Shown here one piece after another: positions 1-8,494 of a stretch of DNA of 64,000 nucleotides. Source of the DNA: Acetivibrio ethanolgignens (lineage in GTDB: Bacteria > Bacillota > Clostridia > Lachnospirales > Lachnospiraceae); assembly GCF_001461035.1 (NCBI RefSeq), contig NZ_LNAM01000153.1:1-64000 (forward strand), in the 5' to 3' direction. Both the position numbers and the translations under genes were made by a program. The notes beneath the pieces were generated by a model. It saw nothing but the letters and a program-made list of their open reading frames with translations, was not told the DNA's origin and searched no databases. The first letter of the stretch is position 1. Each line of letters begins with the position of its first letter.

Positions 1-2
1 AT

Positions 3-119
3 TATATCAAAAATCTGGACGGGGGTGTTCATAATTTATTCATTCATGCGTTTGTCGTGCTGATTCAGTTTGCAGGAGTGGAATATATTCGAATTGGTAC
101 AAATGAGAATCAGATATAA
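3..119 (+). CDS. C-terminal end of an unidentified protein (partial)
   Basis: An open frame enters from the left edge and runs 38 codons to a TAA at 117-119. It reads as a plausible globular C-terminus ending in IGTNENQI. No family is recognised. The stop lies just before the terminator hairpin at 146-187, which could serve genes on both sides. The stretch is short enough to be chance, so this is a tentative call. Confidence 0.3.
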   Translation, partial: YIKNLDGGVHNLFIHAFVVLIQFAGVEYIRIGTNENQI

Positions 120-145
120 CAAGTACAATCACATTTTGCCACAAA

Positions 146-187
146 AAAGACAGTATAAAAAGCATATTTGCCTTCTACACTGTCTTT
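146..187 (-). terminator. Intrinsic terminator of the sulfur operon
   Basis: AAAGACAGT (146-154) pairs with ACTGTCTTT (179-187). Read on the minus strand, the hairpin is followed by a run of T (A tract at 143-148). It lies 7 bases past the stop of the TrxB-like gene, where the leftward operon should end. Confidence 0.7.
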
Positions 188-193
188 CCTATT

Positions 194-1423
194 TTAAATT
201 CCTAACAGCTTCTCCAGTGCTTCTACACAAATACCTTCTGTCAGCTTGCCAATAATCTCGCCATCCTTAATCGCTACAGCACATGGAACCTCAGATACAC
301 CAAGTCTTACCGCCAGACCGTTGGACTTGTAAACATCAATACGGTTTACCTTTACCTTACCCTGGTGCTTCTTTTCAAATTCCTCAAAAACAGGAAGAAG
401 CTCCCGGCTCTTAGGAATAACTGCATTCCAGATATAGGAAATACCCGGCATGGATTTATCCATAATCTGGTTTTCAAATACTTCACTCTCAGCAATGTAC
501 TTCTCCGCTGCATAACCAGCGATTGCACCATCGCCAACTGCAGTAGAAACCTGCTTTAAGAACTTCTCTCTTACATCTCCAGCAGAAAATACACCAGGAA
601 TATTGGTTTCCATCCTCTCATTTGTCAGAATATAGCCCTGACGGGTCATATCTATCATACCCTCGAATATTTCGGTATTTGGTACATAACCAATAAACAT
701 AAAACAGGTATCTACAGGTACATCGATGATTTCCTCTGTCTTTGTATTCTTAAGAGCAACACTTCTAAGATGCTCTGCATCACCGCGGAACTCATACGGC
801 ATGGTATTCCAGATAAACTCCATCTTAGGATTAGCCAGAGCTTCACCCTTTGCAATTTCATTGCAATCCATCTTGCCCTCTTCATGCATAACACTCACAA
901 TAACTCTGCTTGCAAATTTTGTCAGGAACATACCCTCTTCAATCGCTGCATCACCGGAACCAATCACCATAACGGTCTTATCTGTATTAGCTGCTGCATC
1001 ACAGGTTGCACAGAAGGAAATACCCTTGTCATACAGGAAATCAGCCTCTCCTGGAGCACCGGTAAGTCTCGGCTTTCCACCGGAAGCAATGATAACTGCC
1101 CTACACTCATAGTTTGTACGGAAGGTTTCAACCACCTTAGTATCTCCCTCCAGCTTTACGCCACGCACATCGGTTAATTTAAACTTAACACCAAACTTCT
1201 TTGCCTGCTTATGAAACAGCTCCATAAGACCAAGGCCGGTAGAACCTTCCGGAAAACCCGGATAATTTTCAATTTCATTCGTATAGGTAGCCAGACCGCC
1301 TACTAAAGCCTTTTCGATTACCAGAGTATTTAGTCTTGCACGGCCACAGTAAATTGCCGCTGTTAGACCTGCAGCACCACCACCAATAATAACAACGTCA
1401 TACTTTTCTATTTTTTTCTTCAT
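194..1423 (-). CDS. Thioredoxin-reductase-like flavoprotein with C-terminal thioredoxin-fold domain
   Basis: This 409-residue cytosolic FAD/NAD(P)H disulfide oxidoreductase shows the FAD motif GGGAAG at residues 14-19. The redox-active pair CATC sits at 138-141 and an NAD(P)H-site GSGDAA at 155-160. Ordinary TrxB ends near residue 310; here about 85 extra residues form a thioredoxin-like domain. In that domain the usual WCxxC position reads IWNAVIPKS and has no cysteine, so it may bind a partner rather than do redox chemistry. It is the last gene of a leftward operon with two YeeE halves and TusA, which suggests electrons for sulfur (thiosulfate, persulfide or possibly selenium) handling. Calling it the housekeeping TrxB would be less certain. 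ATG with an upstream GGCGGGTTTC ribosome site. Confidence 0.85.
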   Translation of the reverse strand: MKKKIEKYDVVIIGGGAAGLTAAIYCGRARLNTLVIEKALVGGLATYTNEIENYPGFPEGSTGLGLMELFHKQAKKFGVKFKLTDVRGVKLEGDTKVVETFRTNYECRAVIIASGGKPRLTGAPGEADFLYDKGISFCATCDAAANTDKTVMVIGSGDAAIEEGMFLTKFASRVIVSVMHEEGKMDCNEIAKGEALANPKMEFIWNTMPYEFRGDAEHLRSVALKNTKTEEIIDVPVDTCFMFIGYVPNTEIFEGMIDMTRQGYILTNERMETNIPGVFSAGDVREKFLKQVSTAVGDGAIAGYAAEKYIAESEVFENQIMDKSMPGISYIWNAVIPKSRELLPVFEEFEKKHQGKVKVNRIDVYKSNGLAVRLGVSEVPCAVAIKDGEIIGKLTEGICVEALEKLLGI

Positions 1424-1444
1424 TATGAAACCCGCCTTTTAACT

Positions 1445-1993
1445 TTACATAAAGAATTTTGCCAGCAGCCTACTTCCGATAAATGCTCCGATAAGCAAGA
1501 AGAAAGCAAATACCCAGCCAGACAGAGAAAGCGAAGCAATACCAGAATACAATGCTCCGATATTACATCCACCTGCCAGTCTTGCACCATAGCCCATTAA
1601 AAGTCCACCTAAAACAGCAGCTACAACCTGCTTTAGGGATTTAATCTTTTTAAACTTGAACTGAGAGGCTAAAAGTGTTGCCAGCAACGCTCCTGCGATA
1701 ATACCAAAGTTCAGCCAGGAGCCGGTGTGGTTTAAAATTCCGTTATTTAAGGTTGCCTGTGCTCCCTCGCTGGAAAAATAATACCACTTATCTACATTGC
1801 CGCCTACAAGCCGGTAAAGCCACGCACCCCAGTTTGCAAAGGTTCCGGATACTCCCCAAGGAGAACCTGTACTCGCAAAAATCGCAATCTGGAAAATAGA
1901 TAACAATACCGCTCCGGTTACATATGTAAATGGATTTTTGAAAATTTTAATATAGTAAGGATTCTTACTTACCTTATCCCAAAAAGCCTTCAA
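1445..1993 (-). CDS. YeeE/YedE-family sulfur transport protein, C-terminal half type
   Basis: This 182-residue membrane protein has several hydrophobic segments and the family signature GGCNIG at residues 141-146, preceded by GARLA. The family (DUF395, YeeE/TsuA) imports thiosulfate through conserved cysteines. Full-length YeeE has about 350 residues in two pseudo-repeats. Here the repeats are encoded by two genes, this one and the 234-residue gene at 2277-2981, with TusA between them. The two are inferred to assemble into one channel. Selenium compounds are an alternative cargo. Confidence 0.8.
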   Translation of the reverse strand: MKAFWDKVSKNPYYIKIFKNPFTYVTGAVLLSIFQIAIFASTGSPWGVSGTFANWGAWLYRLVGGNVDKWYYFSSEGAQATLNNGILNHTGSWLNFGIIAGALLATLLASQFKFKKIKSLKQVVAAVLGGLLMGYGARLAGGCNIGALYSGIASLSLSGWVFAFFLLIGAFIGSRLLAKFFM

Positions 1994-2020
1994 CTTATGA
2001 ACACCTGCTTTCAGATTCTA

Positions 2021-2248
2021 TTAATTTGTTTTCTCAATAACGATTTCCCATTCACCGTCATCAACTTCTTCAATTTCAACGTTATGTCCGTTATTTCTTG
2101 CCCATTCAGGGATATTTTTCATAGCACAGCTGTGGTCAATCTGAGCAATGATAACATCACCAACTGCTGCCTTTTCCATCTGTTTCTGAACCTTCATCAA
2201 AGGTACCGGACAGGCTTCTCCTAAACAATCAATTGTAAATTCTGCCAT
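2021..2248 (-). CDS. TusA-family sulfur carrier
   Basis: This 75-residue protein has the TusA signature: Cys8, then CPVP with Cys13 as the persulfide-carrying residue. TusA-like proteins accept sulfur and pass it on; YeeD/TsuB partners the YeeE thiosulfate channel. The ATG at 2248 was chosen because AGGAGG lies 9 bases upstream and the CxxE...CPxP motif begins at once; longer readings add an unrelated leader. It lies between the two YeeE halves, fitting a channel-plus-acceptor unit. Confidence 0.88.
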   Translation of the reverse strand: MAEFTIDCLGEACPVPLMKVQKQMEKAAVGDVIIAQIDHSCAMKNIPEWARNNGHNVEIEEVDDGEWEIVIEKTN

Positions 2249-2276
2249 AATTTTTTTCCTCCTAAATTTAAACTTA

Positions 2277-2981
2277 TTATTCGTTATTTCCCATACGTTT
2301 CTTTTCATATAAATCTGCCGCAATATATAAAAGGCCAATAATAGCAAGCTGTAGAATCACAGCTCCAGCCCAGCCAAATACATCCGGCAGGAAAATCTTA
2401 GGTGCTGTTGCATTAAAATGAAGTGTCCACCAGCCCATATGGTTTGCACCAATCAGAGAACCAATGACAAAAAAGAACAGACTTAAAATCTGCATACCAA
2501 AGCCTTCACCTACACGCATCAGGGTACCCGAAGCACAACCTCCTGCGATAACCATACCGATACCGAACATAATACCGCCTACTGCTGTTGCAAGACTAAT
2601 TGGCATAATATAGCTCTGTCCCGGAATTGTCCCGCTGTTTATAAATGCTCCATATTTAATTGCGGTAAATCCAATGGTTGTAATGGCCAATGCAATCAAT
2701 ACTGCTCTGGTAACGGAAGTTGATCCGGTAATGCAAGGGTCTCTTAAAGAGGCAGTAAAACAAAAACGAGACTTCTGCAAAATAAATCCGAAACAGCATC
2801 CAAAGGTCCAGTACAGTGCCAAAGTACCATTCTTTAAACCAAGAAAAATACCAAGAGCTACAATCAGCACAAAGACAGCAAAGCCAATCGGAAGCTGATT
2901 TTTCTTCTTTTTCCGTTTACTATTGCTTCTGCGGATTGTAGATGTCTGTGTAGTTTGTGTTTCACCTACATTTTCTGGCAT
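2277..2981 (-). CDS. YeeE/YedE-family sulfur transport protein, N-terminal half type
   Basis: This 234-residue membrane protein opens with a basic, Ser/Thr-rich cytosolic tail (about 30 residues with KRKKKK). Membrane segments follow, with the YeeE marks SRFC at 71-74 and GGCASG at 147-152. It is the promoter-proximal gene of the operon and corresponds to the first repeat of a full YeeE. It likely pairs with the 182-residue protein two genes downstream. The charged N-terminal extension is unusual for the family. Confidence 0.8.
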   Translation of the reverse strand: MPENVGETQTTQTSTIRRSNSKRKKKKNQLPIGFAVFVLIVALGIFLGLKNGTLALYWTFGCCFGFILQKSRFCFTASLRDPCITGSTSVTRAVLIALAITTIGFTAIKYGAFINSGTIPGQSYIMPISLATAVGGIMFGIGMVIAGGCASGTLMRVGEGFGMQILSLFFFVIGSLIGANHMGWWTLHFNATAPKIFLPDVFGWAGAVILQLAIIGLLYIAADLYEKKRMGNNE

Positions 2982-3114
2982 TAAGATACCTCCTTATTTT
3001 GCTTTTTAAGGATTATAACGCTTCACTACTAGCTTAAGTATATCATATTGTTATTTTTTTGACTATTTAACATTCTAATACTGTATACCTTTTCAATATA
3101 AAGGTTTTGAATAG

Positions 3115-3143
3115 TTGTATAAAGTTTTGTAATCTTGTATAAT
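3115..3143 (+). promoter_or_regulatory. Sigma-A promoter of the LysR gene
   Basis: TTGTAT (3115-3120), 17 bases, TATAAT (3138-3143), about 35 bases ahead of the ATG. It lies in the 197-base AT-rich gap between the divergent YeeE operon and LysR, where LysR proteins usually bind and autoregulate. The leftward promoter is not obvious. Confidence 0.6.
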
Positions 3144-3178
3144 GAGAAATAATAGGAATATAAAGAGAGGGGTAAATC

Positions 3179-4078
3179 ATGTTATTAGAGCATGTTATAA
3201 TGTTTTGCAAAATAGCAAATGAAAAGAGTATTTCTAAGGTCGCACAAGCAAATCATATATCCCAGCCTGCTTTAAGTCTTCAAATGCAACGACTGGAGGA
3301 AGAGCTGGGGGTTAAGCTGTTTGAACGCTCTAACCGTGGTATCCAGCTTACAAAGGCTGGCATAATTATGCAAAAATACGGCCTCCAGTTTATGCAAAGC
3401 TATGATAATCTCCGCGAAGAACTTGACAATCTGAAATCCAGCAAGGTTACCTTTCGTATTGCCGCCTCTCCAGTTATCTGTGATTATGCTCTGCCTTGCA
3501 TTTTGTATAAAGCAAACCAGAAGTTCCCGGACTATTCTTTTACCTTAAATGGTTTTCCGTCCAATGAGGTCATCGCCCAGATACGCAATGAGCAGGCAGA
3601 TTTAGGCTTTATTGTAGGAAACTGCAGGGATGATGACATTGTATGTAATGATGCTTTTGTAGATAAGATTTATCTGGTTGCCAAAACCGGTTATAATATC
3701 AAATCCATTCATTCCCTTGACGATTTAAAAAGGTATCCTCTGATTATGCTGAATGAAAATTTCAGCTCTTACCGACTGGTGTACAATTATTTAAAGCAGA
3801 AGGGCTGTACAACAGAGAATTTTAAAATCAATTATCACTTAAATACAACCGAAGCCGTAAAAAGTGCCGTTATTGCCGGTCACGGTCTGGCTTTTTTACC
3901 TTATATGGCAATAAAAAAAGAAGTTTATATGAAGGAGCTCCAGATTATAGAGTTTCCTGATTTTAATTTAAATTATGATGTCCATTCCATTTACCGGACA
4001 AAGGAGGGTTCTCTGGGAACCACACAAAAAGAAATTATCCAGTATCTTATTCACAACGTAAATAAGAATATCTGTTAG
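3179..4078 (+). CDS. LysR-family transcriptional regulator
   Basis: A 299-residue DNA-binding protein. Residues 1-60 form the winged HTH, with the typical SISKVAQANHISQPALS run and LFERSNRGIQLT. Residues 90-295 are the periplasmic-binding-like effector domain. It is divergent from the YeeE/TusA/TrxB operon, so it probably controls sulfur uptake, as CysB/CysL/CymR-type LysR proteins do; the effector is unknown. GAGAGGGG precedes the ATG. Its last four bases overlap the end of the convergent TusA gene. Confidence 0.92.
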   Translation: MLLEHVIMFCKIANEKSISKVAQANHISQPALSLQMQRLEEELGVKLFERSNRGIQLTKAGIIMQKYGLQFMQSYDNLREELDNLKSSKVTFRIAASPVICDYALPCILYKANQKFPDYSFTLNGFPSNEVIAQIRNEQADLGFIVGNCRDDDIVCNDAFVDKIYLVAKTGYNIKSIHSLDDLKRYPLIMLNENFSSYRLVYNYLKQKGCTTENFKINYHLNTTEAVKSAVIAGHGLAFLPYMAIKKEVYMKELQIIEFPDFNLNYDVHSIYRTKEGSLGTTQKEIIQYLIHNVNKNIC

Positions 4079-4290
4079 ATTCTTTTTACATACAGCTCCC
4101 AGATACCATTCATAGGCTCTACAATCTCGAATCTGAGACCGCTTTTTTTACAATACTCGGTAATAGATTCCACAACACAGCAATGGTCTGTAATCAGCTT
4201 AAGCTCCTCACCGGCTTTAAACTCCTTACACTGCTTAAGCTTCATAATCGGTATAGGACACATATCACCCAAACAGTTTAATTCTTTCAA
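4075..4290 (-). CDS. Second TusA-family sulfur carrier
   Basis: A 71-residue TusA-like protein with CLGDMCPIP: Cys6 and Cys11, the latter in CPIP as the likely persulfide site. Unlike the other copy it has further cysteines (a CC pair near residue 38 and one near 47). It stands alone, convergent with the LysR gene (4-base overlap), so it is probably a monocistronic member of the same sulfur network. AGGAG precedes the ATG. Confidence 0.85.
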   Translation of the reverse strand: MKELNCLGDMCPIPIMKLKQCKEFKAGEELKLITDHCCVVESITEYCKKSGLRFEIVEPMNGIWELYVKRI

Positions 4291-4381
4291 AAAATCACTC
4301 CTCTTCCCAATATAGTTTTATTTTAACACGGAAGGGAAGCTACAGCAATAAACTTTCTGCAAAGGCAAGGGGAAACATCCT

Positions 4382-5515
4382 ATGAGAATTCCATTTTACA
4401 GTCCATTTCACGGAAAAAATGAAACAGCTTACATAACAGCTTGTCTAAAAAGCTCTCTGGCAACCGGCGGTAACTTCTCCCGTCAAGCCCTGGGGGCTTT
4501 AAAGCAGTTGTTTTGCAGAGAAAATCTCCTTCTTGTTCCAACCTGCTCTTCTGCATTAGAGCTTTCTATAGCTCTAATGCCTCTGGAGTCTGGCGACAAA
4601 GTTCTCCTTCCCTCCTTTAATTTCCCATCTGCCGCTAATGCCGTTCTGCAAAAAGGGTTGACTCCCGTTTTTTGCGATATTGACCCAGCGACCCAGAATA
4701 TTACTTTGAATGAAATAAAAAACCAAATGACTAACCGGACAAAGGCTGTAATTACTGTAGATTATGCAGGAATTGCCTGCGATTATGACACCCTATATCC
4801 CTTTACCAAAGACAACGGACTTTTTCTTATTGAAGATGCTGCTCAAAGTCTTGGTTCTTTTTATAAAAATGAGCCCTTGGGAATCCAGGGTGATTTATCC
4901 GGAATCAGTTTTCATTCTACCAAAAATATTATATGTGGCGAAGGCGGCCTTTTTTTCTGCCAGGATTCGGAACTTTTTGAAAAAGCATGCATCTACCAGA
5001 TGCACGGCACAAACCGCCAGGCCTTTCTAAACGGCCTGTGTGACCGCTATACCTGGCGGCAGGAGGGTACTAGCTTTCCTTTAAATGAGCTGTCCTGTGC
5101 TCTTTTACTTTCCCAGCTGGAAGAACTAGAAGCCATCTCTGATTACCGGCGGGAACGGCTTTTTTCCTATATTTCTCTATTAAAGCCACTGGAAGAAAAG
5201 GGACTCGCAAAACAGATGAAAATACCGGATTACTGTACGCCTAACGGTCATTTGTATTACCTACGGTTTTCTACTCCTGCCTTAATGGAGGAGGTACGCC
5301 TTCTTTTAGCCAGAAAGGGCATAGATGCCAGAACTCACTATGTTCCTCTTCACGCTTCTCCGATGGGGCAAAAGCTTGGCTATCATCCAGAGGAGCTTCC
5401 CGAAAGTATGCGTACCTATGAAACCCTTCTTCGCCTTCCTCTCCATACGGCTCTTACCCCGATGGAGCAGGAGGAGATATGTGACATCCTTTTAAACTGG
5501 GGGAAGAAGCGATGA
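4382..5515 (+). CDS. DegT/DnrJ/EryC1-type sugar aminotransferase (ArnB/WecE-like)
   Basis: A 377-residue PLP enzyme that would transaminate a nucleotide keto-sugar. EDAAQ at 151-155 holds the PLP-contacting Asp, and the Schiff-base Lys181 sits in FHSTKNIICGEGG, where the G(E/D)GG run is typical. Length fits the family. Its stop overlaps the start of the next gene (ATGA), so the two are translationally coupled. Together with the ArnC-like glycosyltransferase domain next door it recalls ArnB-ArnC, making a lipid-linked 4-amino sugar. The actual sugar cannot be read from sequence. Confidence 0.88.
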   Translation: MRIPFYSPFHGKNETAYITACLKSSLATGGNFSRQALGALKQLFCRENLLLVPTCSSALELSIALMPLESGDKVLLPSFNFPSAANAVLQKGLTPVFCDIDPATQNITLNEIKNQMTNRTKAVITVDYAGIACDYDTLYPFTKDNGLFLIEDAAQSLGSFYKNEPLGIQGDLSGISFHSTKNIICGEGGLFFCQDSELFEKACIYQMHGTNRQAFLNGLCDRYTWRQEGTSFPLNELSCALLLSQLEELEAISDYRRERLFSYISLLKPLEEKGLAKQMKIPDYCTPNGHLYYLRFSTPALMEEVRLLLARKGIDARTHYVPLHASPMGQKLGYHPEELPESMRTYETLLRLPLHTALTPMEQEEICDILLNWGKKR

Positions 5516-7512
5516 ACAATACACCCAAAATAGAAACCCTGGGAATTGTCATCCCTGTCTATCGCTCTACTGAGACCGTCCGGCTTTTACTGGAGCAGCT
5601 CTCAATAATTTTAGCTCCGCTTTGCTCTTACCATGTTTATCTGGTAGATGACAGTGCTGATTTTAACATCTCTGCCTATTTAAAGGAGCGTTGTTCAGGA
5701 AAACAGGTCACGCTTATTACTTTGACCAAAAATTCAGGCCAGCAAAATGCCGTTTTGTGTGGTCTTCGTTTTGCCTGCCGTCATCCGGCAGTTCTCACCA
5801 TGGATGACGACCTGCAACACCCGCCAGAGATTGTTCCGGCTCTATACCGAAAGCTTTCCGAGGGGTTTGACCTCGTCTATGCTCTACCGGAAAATCATGA
5901 CAAAAGCCTGCTTCGATGTTTGGGAAGTCGTCTTCGTGATTTTTTCTTTCCCACAGCAAAGGTGTCAAGCTTTCGTATTATGACTGGTGAGGTAGCAAAA
6001 AAAGCAGCTTCCTTTCATGGTTGTTTTTTCTATTTTTCTGCAGAAGTTTTTAAAAATCCTGCAAACGGCAGAGACCTGCAGACAGGAAATCTATTTTATC
6101 AAAAGCCTGCTCGTTGCTTTGGTAAAAGCGGCTATAGCTTAAAAAAACTTATTATTTTATATGGAAAGCTGCTTGTATACTATACACCCCTTTCCGCTCT
6201 GACTACTTTTTTAAAAAAGGAGTGTAACAATTTGTATGAAATAAAAGAAATCTCGCCAAAACTTATGGTTCTGGGTGGCTCCAACTGCCAGCTTCATGCC
6301 CTTGAGCGGGCAAGAGAACGCTCCATAGTCACAATCCTGGCTGATTATACAAAAAATCCGCCAGCAAAAGAGCTTGCCGATATACATGAACCAGTCAGCA
6401 CTTTTGATGCTCCAGCCTGTATCGAAGCGGCAAAGCACCATCACATCCAGGGCGTCATGACCTTAGGTACTGACCAGCCGGTATTAACTGCTGCCCTGAC
6501 AGCTAAGGCTCTTGGTCTTCCCAGTTTTTTAACAGAAGCTAAAGCACGTTCTGTTACCAATAAAAAACAAATGAAACAACTTCTTTCGCAAAACAATATA
6601 AAAACTGCCAGATACCTGTTTCTTTCCAAAGAAGGCACTTTTTACGATACCGCAGGAAATCCGGCAGAATTTACCTTAAAGCCGCCTTATGTTTTAAAGC
6701 CTCTGGATTCCCAGGGACAACGGGGTATTTTTAAACTATACACAAAGGAAGCCGTCCTTGAAAGGCTCCCTGAAACCCTTTCCTTTTCAAGAGAGGATAT
6801 GGCTCTGGTAGAGGAATTTTACGAAAGTGATGAAATTACGGTAAGCGGCTGGATAAAGAACCGTGCCCTTACTATTTTAACAATAACAGACCGGCTTTTA
6901 TATCCAGATACTACCCATATTGGTGTCTGTATTGGTCACCGCTTTCCTTCCATACATATAAACCGCTATGAGGAAATCAAGACTGTATGCGATCAGCTTA
7001 CCCATGTATTTTCTTTGGAAAACGGTCCCTTTTATCTCCAGCTTCTGGTTGGTGGACAGGGAATTTTCGTAAATGAACTGGCCTGCCGTATCGGTGGTGC
7101 CTTTGAGGATGTAACAATTCCGTATCTTACAGGCTTTTCCATCCTGGATGCCGTAATCGACGGAGCTTTAGGCTATCCTGTTTCCTTTCCGCTGACACCG
7201 GATTTTCGTTGTGATACTGGGAAAAAAGCTTCTTTTGTTCTACTGCTATTCTGCCATCCAGGAAGGATTGCACATATTACAGATAAAGACAAGCTTTTAT
7301 CCCTTCCTTACGTTTTGGACTGTGGCTTTAACTACGCAGAAGGCAGTCAGATTCCTGTAATGGAAAATGCAACCGCCCGCTTTGGACACGCTGTCCTTGT
7401 CGGTACGAAAGAGAGCCTCGCCCGGGATATCAAGGACTTTTACAAGCAGCTTCAGGTATTAGATGAAAATGGAAAAAATCTTATCCAAACCTTTAATGAA
7501 ATACAAATTTAG
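5512..7512 (+). CDS. Fusion of GT2 (polyprenyl-phosphate type) glycosyltransferase and ATP-grasp ligase
   Basis: A 666-residue two-domain protein. Residues 8-235 are a GT-A fold GT2 domain: VIPVYRS start, metal-binding DDD at 98-100, and RCFGKSGYSLKK at 201-212 as in ArnC/dolichol-phosphate-mannose-synthase-like enzymes. The membrane helices that normally follow are absent. Residues about 250-600 are an ATP-grasp domain with KPLDSQGQRG (Lys396), VEEF at 433-436 and metal-binding Asn521-Glu522 in VNELACRIGG. The ATP-grasp part should form an amide or peptide-type bond to a carboxylate. Inference: it decorates the amino group installed by the upstream aminotransferase. This domain pairing is unusual. 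Confidence 0.82.
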   Translation: MNNTPKIETLGIVIPVYRSTETVRLLLEQLSIILAPLCSYHVYLVDDSADFNISAYLKERCSGKQVTLITLTKNSGQQNAVLCGLRFACRHPAVLTMDDDLQHPPEIVPALYRKLSEGFDLVYALPENHDKSLLRCLGSRLRDFFFPTAKVSSFRIMTGEVAKKAASFHGCFFYFSAEVFKNPANGRDLQTGNLFYQKPARCFGKSGYSLKKLIILYGKLLVYYTPLSALTTFLKKECNNLYEIKEISPKLMVLGGSNCQLHALERARERSIVTILADYTKNPPAKELADIHEPVSTFDAPACIEAAKHHHIQGVMTLGTDQPVLTAALTAKALGLPSFLTEAKARSVTNKKQMKQLLSQNNIKTARYLFLSKEGTFYDTAGNPAEFTLKPPYVLKPLDSQGQRGIFKLYTKEAVLERLPETLSFSREDMALVEEFYESDEITVSGWIKNRALTILTITDRLLYPDTTHIGVCIGHRFPSIHINRYEEIKTVCDQLTHVFSLENGPFYLQLLVGGQGIFVNELACRIGGAFEDVTIPYLTGFSILDAVIDGALGYPVSFPLTPDFRCDTGKKASFVLLLFCHPGRIAHITDKDKLLSLPYVLDCGFNYAEGSQIPVMENATARFGHAVLVGTKESLARDIKDFYKQLQVLDENGKNLIQTFNEIQI

Positions 7513-7525
7513 GAGATTTGCGACT

Positions 7526-8482
7526 ATGAAAAAACGTACATTTTTACTTTTTATTGTTTTTGCCCTGGGAGTATTTTCTCTCAGTGGCTGCTCCTCTAAG
7601 GATGCCAAGGAGGAAACCTTCACCATCGCCGAGCAGTTTGGCATTGCTTATGCTCCCTTAAATATTATGAAGGAGCTGGGCATACTGGAAAAAAAGCTTC
7701 CCGGTGTTTCTATCGAATGGAAGCAGTTTGGCGGTCCGACCGCCATTCGTGAAGGCATGCTAAACGGTGAAATCGATTTTGGTTTTATGGGTATCAGTCC
7801 TGTTTTAGTTGGCATTGACAACGGCATGGACTGGAAATATGCAACAGGCATCAGCTCCAACCAGGTAGCCATCGTTACTGACCGTCCTGAGCTTAACAGC
7901 CTTGCAGACTTTACTCCGGAAGATAAGATTGCCATTCTTTCTCCTGGCTGCACCCAGCATGTTCTTCTCTGCATGCTGGCTAAAAAGGAGCTTTCTGATG
8001 CTCACTGCCTTGATAACCAGACCGTATCGATGTCACATCCGGATGCGGCCAATGCTCTGATTTCCGATACAGAAATTGCTGCTCACGTCGCAACCCCTCC
8101 TTATATTCAGGAGGAGCTCTCCCATGGTATGCATATCATTGCCGACGGGGAGGATATTATGGGTGAACCTTTTACCTTTATCAGCGGCGTTGCCATGACA
8201 AAATTCCATGAAACCCATCGGGACTGGTATGATGCTTTTATAGAAACCCTGGAAGAATCTATCGCTTATATTAACAACAACAAAAAAGAAACAGCAGCTC
8301 TTTTAGCCCCTGTTTACGGTATTAGCGAGGAGGAGCTTTTAGAGCAGATGAACTATAATGGTACCATCTATTCTACGAAGCTTTCCGGTATTGAAAAAAT
8401 GAGTCAGGCTATGGCAGAAACCGGATTTATAAAAAGGGCACCCGCCTTTGAAGATATTATTTTTGACAATGTAAACCAGTAA
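7526..8482 (+). CDS. ABC transporter substrate-binding lipoprotein (SsuA/NMT1-like)
   Basis: A 318-residue exported lipoprotein. A signal peptide with lipobox LSGC gives lipid-anchored Cys22. The body starts FTIAEQFGIAYAPLNIMKELG and resembles the nitrate/sulfonate/taurine/thiamine-precursor binding family. The start at 7526 is preferred over the longer frame because AGGAG lies 10 bases upstream and the signal peptide begins there. It follows the GT2/ATP-grasp gene by 13 bases and leads the permease and ATPase genes. The ligand is unknown; sulfonates would fit the sulfur genes nearby. Confidence 0.85.
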   Translation: MKKRTFLLFIVFALGVFSLSGCSSKDAKEETFTIAEQFGIAYAPLNIMKELGILEKKLPGVSIEWKQFGGPTAIREGMLNGEIDFGFMGISPVLVGIDNGMDWKYATGISSNQVAIVTDRPELNSLADFTPEDKIAILSPGCTQHVLLCMLAKKELSDAHCLDNQTVSMSHPDAANALISDTEIAAHVATPPYIQEELSHGMHIIADGEDIMGEPFTFISGVAMTKFHETHRDWYDAFIETLEESIAYINNNKKETAALLAPVYGISEEELLEQMNYNGTIYSTKLSGIEKMSQAMAETGFIKRAPAFEDIIFDNVNQ

Positions 8483-8494
8483 GGAGGAACACCT

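Noticed and set aside
1-255. 61-codon frame at 70-255 on the plus strand
   Set aside because: It runs through the terminator hairpin and into the 3' end of the TrxB-like gene, with no ribosome site or domain.
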